This document shows, one piece after another, positions 13,216 through 26,221 of a stretch of 41,967 nt of DNA (position 1 is the stretch's first letter; each line of letters opens with the position of its first letter). The translations under genes and the position numbers were made by a program. A model generated the notes under the pieces. That model was not told the DNA's origin. It worked only from the letters and a program-made list of their open reading frames with translations, and did not search any database. Location of the stretch: the NCBI GenBank assembly GCA_910592205.1, contig CAJVPJ010000128.1, positions 1 through 41,967 of the forward strand, read 5' to 3'. The stretch is from Paraglomus occultum (Eukaryota > Glomeromycota > Glomeromycetes > Paraglomerales > Paraglomeraceae).

Positions 13216-14685
13216 TGACGTTATAAAAGAATTGACAACACATTTTTGATAAACGAATTCAAAACAATTAACACTGATAAAGAATTTTATCAAGCTAGAT
13301 TCACCTATAAAGAATATTTACACGTCAAAAATGATTTCCATATCAGACCAGTTTACAATACGATCCGATCCCTTACGTCCTTCCCCTCACAATCTCACGA
13401 ATCTTTTGTCACAATTCCTTCAACGTAGTTGAATAATTTGTCTTTGATTTTTCAGTTAAGTTTCAACAAAGACAAATTTGCTAACTACCCCACATTCTTG
13501 TCAGGCAGATATAAAATCTGGGATGCTTCTAATAAAGGCAAGTCGATATTCGTCCATCCGCGTTGTGTTTAGCCTTGAGGGGGAGGGCAAATCAGCAATG
13601 TCACAATAGCATAACAAGGCCATTTTTATAGTATCTTGTGTGCTCTATAACTTCTATGTGTGAGTCGTGTGTTCATTCTGCTAGGTAGCAAGCAAAACGT
13701 AGATAAATGTAACTGTGGCGTTTGGGCCCTGATCAGCATTATAACCCTGAAGACAATCAAATAATTGTTTGTGTGATACAACATTTTCATGGCGCTTTGT
13801 TTGCATATCCCGCTTGGCTTAGACTTTACTGTAATAATAAGAGCTGTTAAAAATATTAGTCTTAAATTTGTACATGCAAAAAAAAAAGAAAAAAACTTTT
13901 TTTTTTCATTATTGACGTACAGTTTGTGACAGCTTAGCCATAAGTAAACAGTTCAATTAATCATAGAGAATTCTCCACATATGCACGTAGATGACTTCCT
14001 TTATGTGACGACGAATCATATATTTTCCGCAACGTGCTAATGATGTGAATTCAAACATTCTGACGTTCTGTTAACTTAATGAATGGACGAATCAACGGTG
14101 TCGTAAGCGGTAGATGATTGAACAAATACGACGTTATGCAGCTCTGTCGAGCATATCCTGTACTAATTTCTATAATTCGTTATGTTCTTAACTTTTTTAT
14201 CGTAGCGTTCGTTGTCGCCACACACTTGAGGGCGTCGTATCCTGGCAACTGATTTCATGTGCGACAGTAAACGAATTTTCCGGTTATCTATTTCCGTGAA
14301 TCAAAATTGTTTAATTATTTGTTAACAAGGAAACGGAGCGAGTAGAGATCGTTGCCGATATTAAGTAATTTTCTTCTATTTTCTGATGATCAGTCGATTA
14401 GTAAACAAAAACCAACTGATTGCATTTAAACTTTCTATTATAATGAACAAACTAAAATTTACAAAAACCGAAAAGAAAACTTAAATGATATTTTACATAA
14501 TCAATGCAATATCGTACCCTTGTTATAAGTAATAGTCACTACTATCAATTCTCTATGTCAACGCAATCTCATCTCTCTTACGCAGAGTCCACAATGTCAA
14601 AAGATACCCCCAACCCCAATTGTTCAGCCTATAGTCCATCCACCCATAAGGTTTTGTTCATCCATAACTGAAACCCAGCATAACA
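13216..14685. other. Intergenic region
   Basis: No coding exon is supported between the Tc1 remnant and the 3' end of the BTB-TLDc gene. It contains A/T homopolymer runs near 13878-13905 and 5'-TAA/TTA-rich DNA only. Confidence 0.5.
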
Positions 14686-16417
14686 CTATATCTGTTCGAC
14701 GTCTTCGTGTTGTTTGGTCGAAACCAAGAACAATTCGTAATCATCGACTTTAACCGGTCCAATGCTCCCCAAGACGTTATGGTCATACGAATTCCTGGAG
14801 CAAGTGACAATCCCTGCTTTATCATATGCATACATAAACACCAAATCTCCAGCTCCAAACTGCAGTGTATCCTTTCCATTGGTCCTAACCGCACACTTCG
14901 GATCGTTTACTCTGCTTGCAAGGACGCGCGAATTCTCGTTATCCACCAGCGAGAATACAAAACTCTGAGTAGAATATCCCCAAGTATTTACACACTCATC
15001 CCACCCAATTGGATTATATCCGCCGATTATTTGATTAGAATGTCCTATTTTGAGGAGAATAACAGTTTCACCTCTTCCCTTGCATCTGTCTATCATAACT
15101 GAACATGGAAATCCGTCTCTGCTACCTCGAGCAAGCAATTTGAACTCGTATGGATTCTCACTAGCACCATATGGCACCCATCCGCATCCTTTAATGTCCT
15201 TTTTATCTATCCAACTGGCTACAACTGCCAGATGCTTACTATCCGTCAATATAGATTCCGTCTCACCTCTACGCGGACCATCCAACCCGTAATTCGGTTT
15301 ACTTCCATGGACCATAAAATACCGCAAGAGGTCATTGAATAGATAACTCGGGAGTAATTGCTTAAAAGGAACAACATTGTTGAAGAATTCGGAAGCCGTC
15401 ATCTGATGAAAACGTATCTTCTTCAAGATCTGGAGTAACTTTGCTTCTACTGCCACAAAATCATCTTCGCTCCAGTCGATTAGTTCCTCGCTTGGAGCAT
15501 CAGTCTGCGCTATTGCCCACCTGAGTATTCTGTCCCATATATCAACTTCGTCTAGTCTAATCTCGTTGTTCTCTAACAGTTCCAATAACAAAGTCTCTTC
15601 TAGCATGTAAAAGTCGTCTGCTTTAAATACTATTGCCGGTGAACGTTTTATTATTTTACTTGTAAAGTGCTGCAGTTCCTTGAAATCAGAATGTTCGAAC
15701 GCAGTTTGATGGACTAAAACAAAGTTCTGATATAGCCAGCGAACGTTATGGTCGATAAGATATCTCTGCAGATATTCGAATATTTCATCAATAGCCAATT
15801 CGTCTGCCGCCAAGAGAAGGTCAAATATATCTTCAGGGTGGACATGTTCCAAATCAATATTACCACCGTAGATATACCTATGGGCAAAGAGGAATAGAAT
15901 GTCAATACAGTCAGACCTTTAAAAATTTGTTTCGTTTTATACTATATACATATATGTATTGGATGCATGTTAATCAAATATCAGGATGATGCTCAGCTAT
16001 GCGTGATGACATGCGTCAGTACAAAACGTGGTAGTATCCGACATATATTTGCTTTACATTATTTATTGTATACTCTCTTTACCTTAATATCACTGAAAAT
16101 ACAGCGGGCGAGATATTTGTCTTTCTGAACACAATCTTGTTATCCAGTCGACAAGCCCATTCTTTAGATAGACCTCTTCTGAAATATGGACATCTGGCAC
16201 GCAGGATAACCGAGTGTGCATGGAATTCCTTGACATTCGGCTCTTCACCGACTTGAATCAATACGTCGTAATCGTCTGCATCATCGAGTAATTTGAATAT
16301 ATCGACCAGTAACCGCTTGCAAAACTCTTTGCTGTGAGGTTGCTTAGGCTGTGAGTAGCGTGTAAGCATTGCTTGCAGAAAATTCTGAAGGGCCTCACTT
16401 TGAGAAAGTTGGCTCAT
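14686..16417 (-). CDS. BTB-BACK-TLDc domain protein (508 aa)
   Basis: Two exons: 16417-16083 and 15877-14686, with a 205-bp GT-AG intron splitting an Arg codon in the BTB fold (VILR/YIYGGNIDL). The ATG at 16417 is chosen over an in-frame TTG two codons upstream. Residues about 30-160 are BTB/POZ (DVLIQVGE...EFHAHSVILRARCPYF, YIYGGNI, LLLAADEL). About 165-245 is a BACK-like helical part (ILRWAIAQTD...). About 325-500 is TLDc (LAVVASWIDKK, GSRDGFPC, GETVILLKI, IGGYNPIGW, SFVFSL, FGAGDLVF). BTB proteins commonly act as Cullin-3 substrate adaptors. TLDc domains are linked to oxidation resistance and V-ATPase binding in other eukaryotes. The substrate here is unknown. This architecture is massively expanded in Rhizophagus-like fungi. 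No defect is seen. Confidence 0.94.
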
Positions 16418-16616
16418 TGTCAATTCAATTCAATTACGGATAATGTTGGTAAAGGATCGAAACAAGACGGGTTTATGTGTAGACAGAAGGGGTGGGGGAA
16501 ATGCGGAACGAGATGAGGTGAAAGTTTGTTATAAGACTTTCATGAGTGAAATAGGTCCGTCATATATATGTTATACGACAAGTGACATCATTTTCGGATA
16601 TGCAAGGGAAAAAAAG

Positions 16617-16642
16617 TTATATATGACAATTGTCATATATAA
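16617..16642. repeat. Perfect 26-bp palindrome
   Basis: The self-complementary sequence is centred on CAATTG, with arms TTATATATGACAA and its complement. It lies about 200 bp upstream of the BTB-TLDc start codon. It could be a protein-binding dyad or simply an AT-rich cruciform. No function is shown. Confidence 0.6.
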
Positions 16643-17814
16643 TGTGCATATTTAATATAAAAAAAATTTATTTATAGCGCCCGTAATAATGGTATATTGT
16701 TATGTATTTTTCTCTTCCAAACATCCTCGATCCGATCAACAATGATGAGATCTTAGTATTAGTCTTAGGATTTTCATTAACAACCCCTGTACTCAGAGTG
16801 GCACTTGTGTTACATTTTGCCACACTGACAATTTCTCCGTAATAAAAAGGGATCAGATATGGAATGGCGTTTTTCGAAAACCTTCTACAGATAAATACGT
16901 GTATCAACAGCACAACCTTTGATTCGTCAACCATTTACAAAAGTGGTAAATTTTGTATACGACATTAAACACGTCGGGAAACACGACGCTTGAATATGAA
17001 TTAAACAAAAGACAAATTTTTATGTCAGAATTCTAGTCTATAATTGGCATGTCAACAAGATCGATGGTTCCGTAAGCACTATACTCAATCCCTCTCAATA
17101 CACGTCAGCCGCTAAGATCAAGAATATTTTTACGTTCTCAATGCAGAGCATCCAAATTTCATGAGTTTAACTGTTGCGCGAATTGCAAAGGACGAGCTAC
17201 AAAAGACATAGAAAACATTTTACTTGACAGAATGCTGTGCTCGTCAACACAACTTTAATGCACAGCAAAGTCTTAATTGATAAAGCTGTTGTAGTTGATG
17301 GCAAATTCGTTACTCCAAGGCTTAGTAACTGGTTTAGAAAACAGTGTTTTCTGAAATCAGACCTAATGCTAACAGAGCATCCTTATTACCAAGAAGCATA
17401 ACGGAGATGTTCAGGAAACAAATCAAAGAGTATGGAACAATATGCTAGCTGTTTCAAAGAATAACATTGCATTGCTAAAATAAATAGAGCGTATTCTACC
17501 TCCCAGTTTTTTTGAATCAGTATTCCAGTAGGAAAGAAACATGTTATATTTTGTAATTATTTCAGTTACTATTATAATAATGACTAACAAAAAGAATTAA
17601 TTATAACAATTTTTATTTATTCAATACTGGCTTGGAACAAGTAATATCTTTGAACTTGTCTCTAACAAATGGGCATCCAAAGGAAGGAGAAGTTAGAACT
17701 AGAATGGGAAATTTTAGGCAATTTCAGAAACACTTGCTTTTCCAAGTTTGACCTACACTCACCCCTCCTTAGAGTCACTGGTTTTGGTCATTCTGACTGT
17801 ATTAGTATTGTAAC

Positions 17815-17872
17815 TATCGCGAGGAACTTTTATTCACAACAAGGCGCTCGCTAAAGTGCCAGTTTAGGCTGT
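17815..17872 (+). repeat. Dispersed repeat shared with the interior of the mariner element
   Basis: About 55 bp beginning CTATCGCGAGGAACTTTTAT matches 39022-39078 at roughly 90%, judged by eye. The second copy lies inside the mariner-like element. This copy may be a mariner fragment left in the spacer. Confidence 0.6.
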
Positions 17873-18024
17873 TTTTATCTATCTACATTACATGCAGAGG
17901 AAGAGAATAAAAGCTCTGTATTAGTATTGTAACCGACTGTATTGTCATTAACATTGTGTGCACGTGACCCCAGTGTAACTACGATCGGCTGACATTAGAT
18001 TTTTTTGTCTGTTTGTTTTTGAAA

Positions 18025-20324
18025 ATGAACGAACAACATAATAATAGACGCTGTTTGGTCTGTAAGAGTACTAGATGGATTAATGATAGCTTGGGTGGGT
18101 ATGTATGTGAAAGAGGACATAAAGCCGATGTGAGTATCTAAAATTTGTATGGGAAGCTCATTAAATTGTGTATTTCGTCCGCTTAGTTTCATTTCTCCTA
18201 TATGCAAGGCTTCGTTCTCACGTGTCTTGCATTCTCTAGATAGTCAACCTTGCTGAGGAGGAGGTGCAGCATGTTAAAGGACGCAAAAAACGCAAAGCTT
18301 TACGTACATCTTCACGTCGTAATGATGAAAGTAGTCAAGGTTACTAGATCGGATTATATCAAGTATCGGACTCAAAGCATATCGATTTATTCATTACTCA
18401 TTCATGCTTATCGCGTCTGCGTTTATTTGGTCACAGCCTTCTCAGGAGAGAAAGCGTATTATTGTTTTCTTTCAGCATACCAACTTGTCCTGAGAGCATT
18501 CATTCACTCTATGATACACGATTTGGGCTGCCCGTTAGAATATGAAGTATGTATGTTATATAACAAGCAGCTGTCTATAATTAATTTTACTGCCAAACAT
18601 TTCTAATTTTCCGTATCTTTTAACTACTTTATACGTCAGTCTGTAATGCAACAGCTCTGGCTGTTATATATCAATAAACTACCTAAACTTACTGCTCCCC
18701 GCGAATGGGTCAGGGAACTGGAATCACCCGCTGCCGATTCAGATAACGAAAACGTCGATTATGCCGAGATGGTTGAAGACATTGCGTTCAGGAGTGAATT
18801 AGAGGAACGAATACCAACATATGATATTCAAAGTACAAATGAGGCCGAAGATGAGGAGTACAACGATGAAACTGACGTGGAGAACGAGCAGATTCTCTCA
18901 ACAAGCAGAATCACGAGTCCTGCGATGCTGTATCTGTTGGTTCTATGCTATTATGGTGTATTATGGATGCGTCTTCCCATTTTATTTATAGACATTCACA
19001 GAGCGGCCAACAATGGCGTGATACCTTATTTTAATGCACGCGCTATACTGCCTACCGCACTAAAAAACCGTCTTGCCGGCTACATAAGAAATGGATTTAA
19101 TCATGATTTAATGCCAGTGGAATTATGCTTACGAGTCGTACGAAAGTTTGCAGAATTCTACAAGAGCAACTATGGAATAACATTCCCCGAGATCAATACG
19201 CCGCCTTTAATGTATCGATATATAAGAGACTTGATGTTACCTCGTAAGGACAAAGAATTTAATTTGGCCAAATTGTTTTGTATTATTTTTATTCTGTGCG
19301 TCCCTATTTTCTAATTAACTTTGCCATGAATAGCTGAATTATATGTTGTTGTCAGAGAGATAGCGAACGTAACGCAGACGTCTTTTACAATAAATCATGC
19401 TAAGGGTACGCCAATGCCATGGGAAATATTGATGGCATTTGTCATAATAGCTGCAAAAATGCTATATGGATTAGATGGCAAAGAAAGGTTTGTAGCAAGT
19501 TATTATAAATGAAGTTTTTGATTAATTGATTACTGATTTTAAATGTACTTTACCAGAGTTTTTAATCAAAACGATCAATTCGTCATTTACATGCCATCAA
19601 AGCAAGACTGGCTAAAAACTCTGAGCGAAAGGCGAGCCGACATCTTTAACCAGAATTTACCATTCAATTGGAGGTTGCTTGTCTCCGTCGTTAGAACGCA
19701 AGATATATATAACATATTAACGCGAATAATATTCTTGCAGGCAATGGCAATCGTTCTCTGAGCATAATCCAGACAAGTATGTTGACATATGCTCGTCCAA
19801 TGTAGTTGGTAATAAACAGCGAACGCGCCGCAGGTTCCGATATAAACAGAACAGTAAGTAGTAGTGTGGATTTTATCTATGCTCAAATGATATCTAATCG
19901 TCGAATTTAATAACGTGTATTAGATGCAGATGCGATTGCCGCCTTCTTTACTCAACAAGAACGACCAATGAGCGCGTCCACATCCACATCTGCGTCCAGT
20001 TCAACTTCTCTTCTAATTGAGCGTATTCAGAAATTGTTTCAATCTGTGAATATCGAGTCAGCGGCACTTAAAATGCGTAACAGCCAATCCGAAGATCCGT
20101 CTACATCTTGCAATCAGCCGTCTATAGGTCAAGAATATACCATGTATAGAGACAGAGAGGCGAACCCGTTTCTTACGGCGCCGTCTGAAGAATATAATAG
20201 TGATTATGAAAATGTGCTTGGATTTGCCGCCAATTATCTTGGAATAACCAGTAGTCGGATGCAGCGAATAGTGTTTGCGCAAGAAGTAAAACTAAATGAA
20301 ATAATCTACGAAACAGCAATCTAG
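18025..20324 (+). CDS. RRN7: RNA polymerase I core-factor subunit, RRN7/TAF1B type (559 aa)
   Basis: This is a TFIIB-like factor that recruits RNA polymerase I to rDNA promoters in the nucleolus. Eight exons: 18025-18129, 18240-18339, 18437-18546 (or from 18446, a tandem acceptor), 18640-19243, 19358-19487, 19557-19673, 19741-19853, 19924-20324. Phases match throughout, giving 560 codons with the stop. Exon 1 encodes the N-terminal zinc ribbon (C10, C13, C28, H32; pattern CLVC...CERGH) characteristic of RRN7. Exon 3 has the FLSAYQLVLR helix. Exon 4 has an acidic segment and the cyclin-like fold (YLLVLCYYGVLWMRLPILF, IPYFNARAILP). Length is close to yeast Rrn7 (514 aa). The C-terminal exon has a Ser/Thr-rich linker. 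The donor after exon 2 (GTTACT) is weak. The family call rests on the zinc ribbon plus the cyclin-repeat pattern. Confidence 0.87.
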
Positions 20325-22321
20325 ACACGATTGAAAAACATTATCGCACGCACGTCGATATAATTTAAAACTGTAATTCATATATTAATGTAAGTTACAG
20401 CTAGTCTGTGACAATCAAACATTAGTTAACTTTCAGCCATCAGCCTCTCATTTATGTCACATAACTGAATATTCACTTTGTCTGGTTTTTGTTGCAGTCT
20501 GCCCCATACACAATAATACAATAATAATGTATAATGGTCAACGTCCATTTCAGTCTTTAGAAGTTTGAGCGTTAGTATGAGTATGAGTGCCTTCTGAGAC
20601 TGATGTTCCTGTAATAATGCATGATAATACTACTGCAACGGGAAATGTGTTATCAGGCAACTGTCCTGTAGAGAGTTTCATTTCTTTGATATTAATATTT
20701 GTTTACTTTGGAGGAGATGTTATGCTGTGCTGATCTATAATATATAGATAATAATCGTAGGAGAATCATCATTGTAGAGTGTTTAAAAAGTAAAGAGAGA
20801 CTTTACTGTGTCTGGTGTGGGGGATGTATTTATAATTAGATCCTGTACTAAATTGGGTTGTATCATCATGCCATATCCAAAATGATTGCATATTAATATT
20901 AACTAATTATAATTTTGTATAAATCCCAACATAGTAATAGTCAGATTGTTATGTCCAAGTCCATAAACTCATTGCTGTCTTCTTTTTTATTCGATACTTT
21001 CTGTTGAGTTTTCTTCCTAGTATTACAATATTACTGTATTAGTGGCAGTTTCCCTTATAAAGCTAACTATGAATATCACGTGAAAATTTTGTACGTCCCA
21101 ACTTGTAAGAGAATTTCTTAAATGTTAACTATGAGCAATTAAGGGAATTATAATCATGTATTAACGACTCTTACTGTAAAAATTCTCATTGGACAGCGCA
21201 AGCTATAATTAATTTGAAAACATTGATTTTAAGACCGAAATGTTACGTAAATGTGACATGTATTTGGTAGTGATACAATTAAAGTCTGTCACCGATGACT
21301 ACGGCACGGCACACTCTCTAAACCTATAGAAACACGAAAAATGTCGCAATGACCACTGTATCAAATCGTATGAATAGTTAAACAGTCTGGGAAACAATCT
21401 ACGAACTTTATGCCATAGATTAATTGATTGGTAAGTTTGAAATAGAATTGATTTGATCAACAGTAAATATTAAATACAAGTAAACCTTAACTTTAATCCT
21501 AACAGATAAAGCCTTATTGTTGATGTGTACTTTATCGAATTGCTGATAAAAGATATGGATCAAGAGAGACAAGGTTCAAAGTTGGCGTAATCACAGATTT
21601 TGATCCTTGCGTATATTACACAAACAAACTTGTAGCAAGTTGTTTAAAAAAAATACCCGACATTTGTGAATGTCAAATTACAAAATAATAAACAATAGCC
21701 GTGCTTTTATTGGAGAGATCTTTTTCGAAGGTCCACAATTTGTAGGACAACATGCTAATCCCTATATCTATTAGATATCAATACTGTATGCCTGACGTTA
21801 ATATTATTACTATTACTATTACGTTTTGCGTAAGTTGTGATTAATTGGAAGACGTGTTGAATGGCTGTTTTATGATTATGGTTAGTGTGATTACGAGAAT
21901 AATTATTATTAGTTGATGGTTATTATCATGACTAATTCTCGTCTTTTTCTTACGTGCGTTCTCAGCGCATTGATCGCTTAAATTGATCACGAGGATTACT
22001 TTCAAAATATACTAGCTCAATAAAAGATCTATTCCAGTTTTTGGGAAAGTGTAATTAACTCGAAACCAATTGGTTCAGAATGGAGCCTTTTCAGAATCGG
22101 CGTATTTTTGTTCGACTCGTGGCCGTTCGTATCAGCATCATCAATGTATACTCCATTTTTGGATACGTATGTTTGTTACTCTAGCGTGATTCGTAACTTT
22201 GATCACCCAACTCGATTATGGTCGCTAACATCCCTGCTATCTATTATTAAGATATTCTTTGCTCTTCTACGTTACTAATTAAACCTGTACATTCTTCTCG
22301 CACCCCTTGCAATCGACTGTT
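20325..22321. other. Intergenic region upstream of SEC16
   Basis: No coding exon is supported in these 2 kb. It presumably contains the 3' end of the RRN7 transcript and the SEC16 promoter. A short ATT/ACT microsatellite lies at about 21806-21830. Confidence 0.5.
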
Positions 22322-25300
22322 ATGGCGACTATAGCCGACAAACCAGCGAGCAGTCCCAAGCCATTAGGACAGACAATAGATATTTTCACAGAGGATAATA
22401 GTGATAGTGCGTTTTTTGACACTTTAGGTGTTGACACTGAAGAAGCCGTCGTCACAACAAATATACAAACCGAAACTATCTCTCCGGAACACATAGACCA
22501 AAATAACTCCAATTCATATTTATACTCATACCAATACTCATATTACGATGAATCTCAATACCCAACAGACAGTGCATATTATGAAGGCTACACGAATCCA
22601 CAACTAGAACAACCACAACAACCGGAACCGCAACCGCAACCGCAACCGCAACCGCAACAGCAACAACAAGAACAAGAACAACAACTACTACTTCAAGAAC
22701 TACTACCCCAGCAACTACCTCAACAACTACCACAACTACAACTACAACCACAACCGCAACCGCAACCGCAACAAGAAGAACAAGAACAACAGCTACTACC
22801 TCAACAAGTACCTCAACAACTACCTCATCAACAACAAGAATTCTACCAGTACTACGAATCAACATCAACACAGGAGCAGCCCTCAACTCCTACTTCGATA
22901 CCGCTCTCAGACTCGGTATCAACTCAAAAGCCATCATCACCAAGCCCAAGCACATTACCTGTCCAATGTCCATTCCCCGGGTGCACCGGCGAGAACAAAC
23001 CCAAAGCAAAGTTCTGTTGCGAATGTGGACGATCGCTTGGTGTCGCGTCGCGGGCGGGCACTCCCAGCGTTAACGTATCGGCCGCCTCGAGTCCGACAGT
23101 TGGATATAATAATCAGGGTTACGCTCAGTTCTATATGAATCCACTAGCTTCTCATTCGTCTGCATCGTTCACTCAACCAATGTCTCCAACAATGCCGTAC
23201 GGAATGGTTGCTGCATCGTATTCTACCGCATCCCTTGGCCAGCCTCTCTCTCCCACAATGCCTTATGCTCACCAAGAGCATTCGTTCTCTTCTACCTCGT
23301 TCATTCAACCCTTGCCATCTGCTTATGATGGTATGCCCCAGGCTCATGATTATAACAGGCAAAGCACTTATGGCTACGACGCATTGGAGCCAGTACAAGA
23401 TATCCTTGAACGGCATCGAGGGTGTCCCATCGTTGCATTTGGTTTCGGAGGACAGCTGTTGACAATGTTTCCTCGCACCGTACAACGATTTACCAGTACA
23501 GGTGGTGATATGCCCGTCACTAAAGCAGCTCCCGGTGCAATCACTATTCGCACTCTCAAAGACGTCGTGCCGTCCTCTGACATTTTGTCGTTTCCTGGTC
23601 CCTTATTATTGGATAACAATAAGGGGGGAATCAAGGCAAAACGCAAAGAACTGATGAAATATTTGGATGATAACATCCAAGTTCAAGAAGATAAAATCAA
23701 TTCGTTCGCTGGTGATGAGTTGAATAAAAGTAGTCTCGAAGCTACAATTCTTGTCTGGAAATTATTGAAGTTAATGATTGAGCATGATGGCGCTTTAGTT
23801 GGAAAGTGAGTGGTTATTAAATAATGTTCGATATCATTCTTTTCTTTCTTTTCTTTTTCTTTTTTCTTCAAATAGTCCTAGACAAAAATACGCGAATAGA
23901 AAGTCGTAGGTAGTTTAGTCTGATACAGATTTTTCAAACATTTTTGTTGTAAATCCTTCGCTTTTCTTAAAATTCTGCCAAATTACAATAGTCCGAAGAT
24001 CGAAGAAGCTGTTCGTAACCTACTAGTACCTATGAAAGACAAAACTGGCGATGGCTCAACTGATAATTTCACAATCCCAGCCGATGTAACAGCGTTTGAT
24101 GCTAACGGTATCACGGAGACGGAAAGGAAAACCATCACGTATACGGTATCGGGGGATTCCGTGGATAAGTTGCAGGAAATGTTGCTCAGAGGTGATCGCG
24201 CTGCTGCTGTTAACTATGCAATGCAAGAGAACTTGTGGCCACATGCTATGATAATAGCGAGTTGTGTTAACAAAGACACGTGGAAGAACGTGGTGAGTAG
24301 TTTTATCAGACAAGAATTGAGTGACAGTCCATGCGATGACGACAAATCAAACGGAAGAGAAAGCTTGAGAGTATTATATTCTCTACTTTCGGGGCAAGGG
24401 CGCAATGCAGGTAAGACTGCTGGATTCAAAAACTATAAAATGCAAAATATATTACAATTGAAAGGTTGCTCGCTTTGCTCATTCGCTTTTTTTTTTCTTT
24501 CTTCAAGTCAAGGAATTTCTTCCTCACACGCCTCTTCTTAGAAGAGTCTCTCAAGTTCCAACTACTCCCGTGTCAGCATTGCAACATCTCTCTACTACGC
24601 CACAAGGCTCCCCAACTACTTCTATGCCATATTCCCCATTGCCTACAACTCCACGTTATTCACCAGAGACACCCACGGCATCTTTCGAAAGTCTCTCTAA
24701 ATGGCGTGAGACGCTTGCTATGATACTGGCCAATCACGCCCCTGGTGACAGCCAAGCTATTACAGGACTAGGTGACATATTGCGAGAGAATGGATGGATT
24801 TGTGCAGCACATGTTTGGTAAGAGTTGGCTTTTCTGATACGCGTGTTTGCCTACGATACAATGTACTGACAAATGTGGTATATTCATTAGTTACATGTTA
24901 TCACCTCAATCATCAACTCACTCTGGCATTGATATTCCTAATTGCCGAATGAGTCTCTTATCAGGAGACTACCTTCATCAACAGTCTACATTCTTTCAAA
25001 ACGGCGATGCGATTCGGCTCACTGAAATCTACGAATTTGCACGCTCATTACAAAGCGACAATGATGGCTGTTTACCATTCTTACAAGCTTATAAACTACT
25101 TTACGCTTGGTGGTTGATCGACTATGGACATGTAGATGAAGCAAGACGGTAGGAATGAACAAGAATGTGGAATAATTGGGGGTTTTTTTTTTCATGTAAC
25201 CAACATATTTGCCAAACCCGTAGGTATTGCGAATCAATAGCAAACACCGTGAAGGTGTACACAAAAGGTTCTCAATATTTCCACCACTGTTTTTTGCAGA

Positions 25301-26186
25301 ATCTGAAAAAGCTCACTCAACGTCTTCTGGAACATAACAATAACAACACGAATAATGGGTAGGTGTACTTTTTGTACTTTTGCTCCCGGTTTGTGTAACA
25401 CAATAATGTATCCAACATTTATACTTTATCGACTCAGAAACAACGAGCAATCTTCATGGCTTTTTGCCAAGAAAATGCCAAAAGCAAGGCTTGACTCGCT
25501 CTGGGACTCTCTCGAAGGAAAATTCAACAAATTTGTTGCCGGCGATACTAATGACGCACCCAACAAGAAACAACAGACAGAATCAGCAGAAGTTGTTGGT
25601 CCATTCTCTCATTTTAGTAGCACAGCTCATCCATCCGCAAGTGGAGTAATACCAACGAGAAGCGCATCTGCTTCAGACTTCAGAACTACAGATGTTAATC
25701 AACAACGATCCGCTACCCCAAGCGCTATTCCTCAAAAACAGGTGTTCAAACACCATAGAAGGTCATCTACTCCTGGAACTGGTATAAAAGGCATGGTAAA
25801 TGGGCTTAATGGACCCAACGTAGTGGATACACAGAATTCTATGGCGCCGGTCCCTGAAAGCGCGCAGGCGACATACGTTGCTTCGCCCACTGACGAACGA
25901 AACGGATATTTCGGTTTCTTTGGACGTGAAAGTCTTGACATTCAAGATGCAAATCGAACAATGAGTCCTAATGGGGTATATGGAGGTTACAACGGACAGA
26001 GCGCGCATAATGGCTATGATGGTTATAATAATTATAATGGATATAATGGATATAATGGATATAATGGATATAATGGATATAATGGATATAATGGATATAA
26101 TAACACAGGGCAACAGCCAATAATGTATGATCAATCGTCAGCCGCTTCCGGTTACTCATATTCGACAGAACCAAGTGATATCTCTC

Positions 26187-26221
<35 letters not shown>

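Larger units (their letters stand above)
16418..18024. other. Intergenic region with decayed coding-like pieces
   Basis: Between the heads of two divergent genes. It contains a 26-bp palindrome at 16617-16642 and two coding-like scraps at about 17155-17253 (KGRATKDIENILLDRM...) and 17258-17401 (a 47-codon ATG frame, VDGKFVTPRLSNWF). It also has an 18-bp direct repeat pair at 17797 and 17916 around a dispersed repeat. The scraps are in different frames with stops between them and match no family I can name. Confidence 0.4.

Noticed and set aside
22476-22886. Val-rich minus-strand frame
   Set aside because: Shadow of the Gln/Pro-coding repeats of SEC16.
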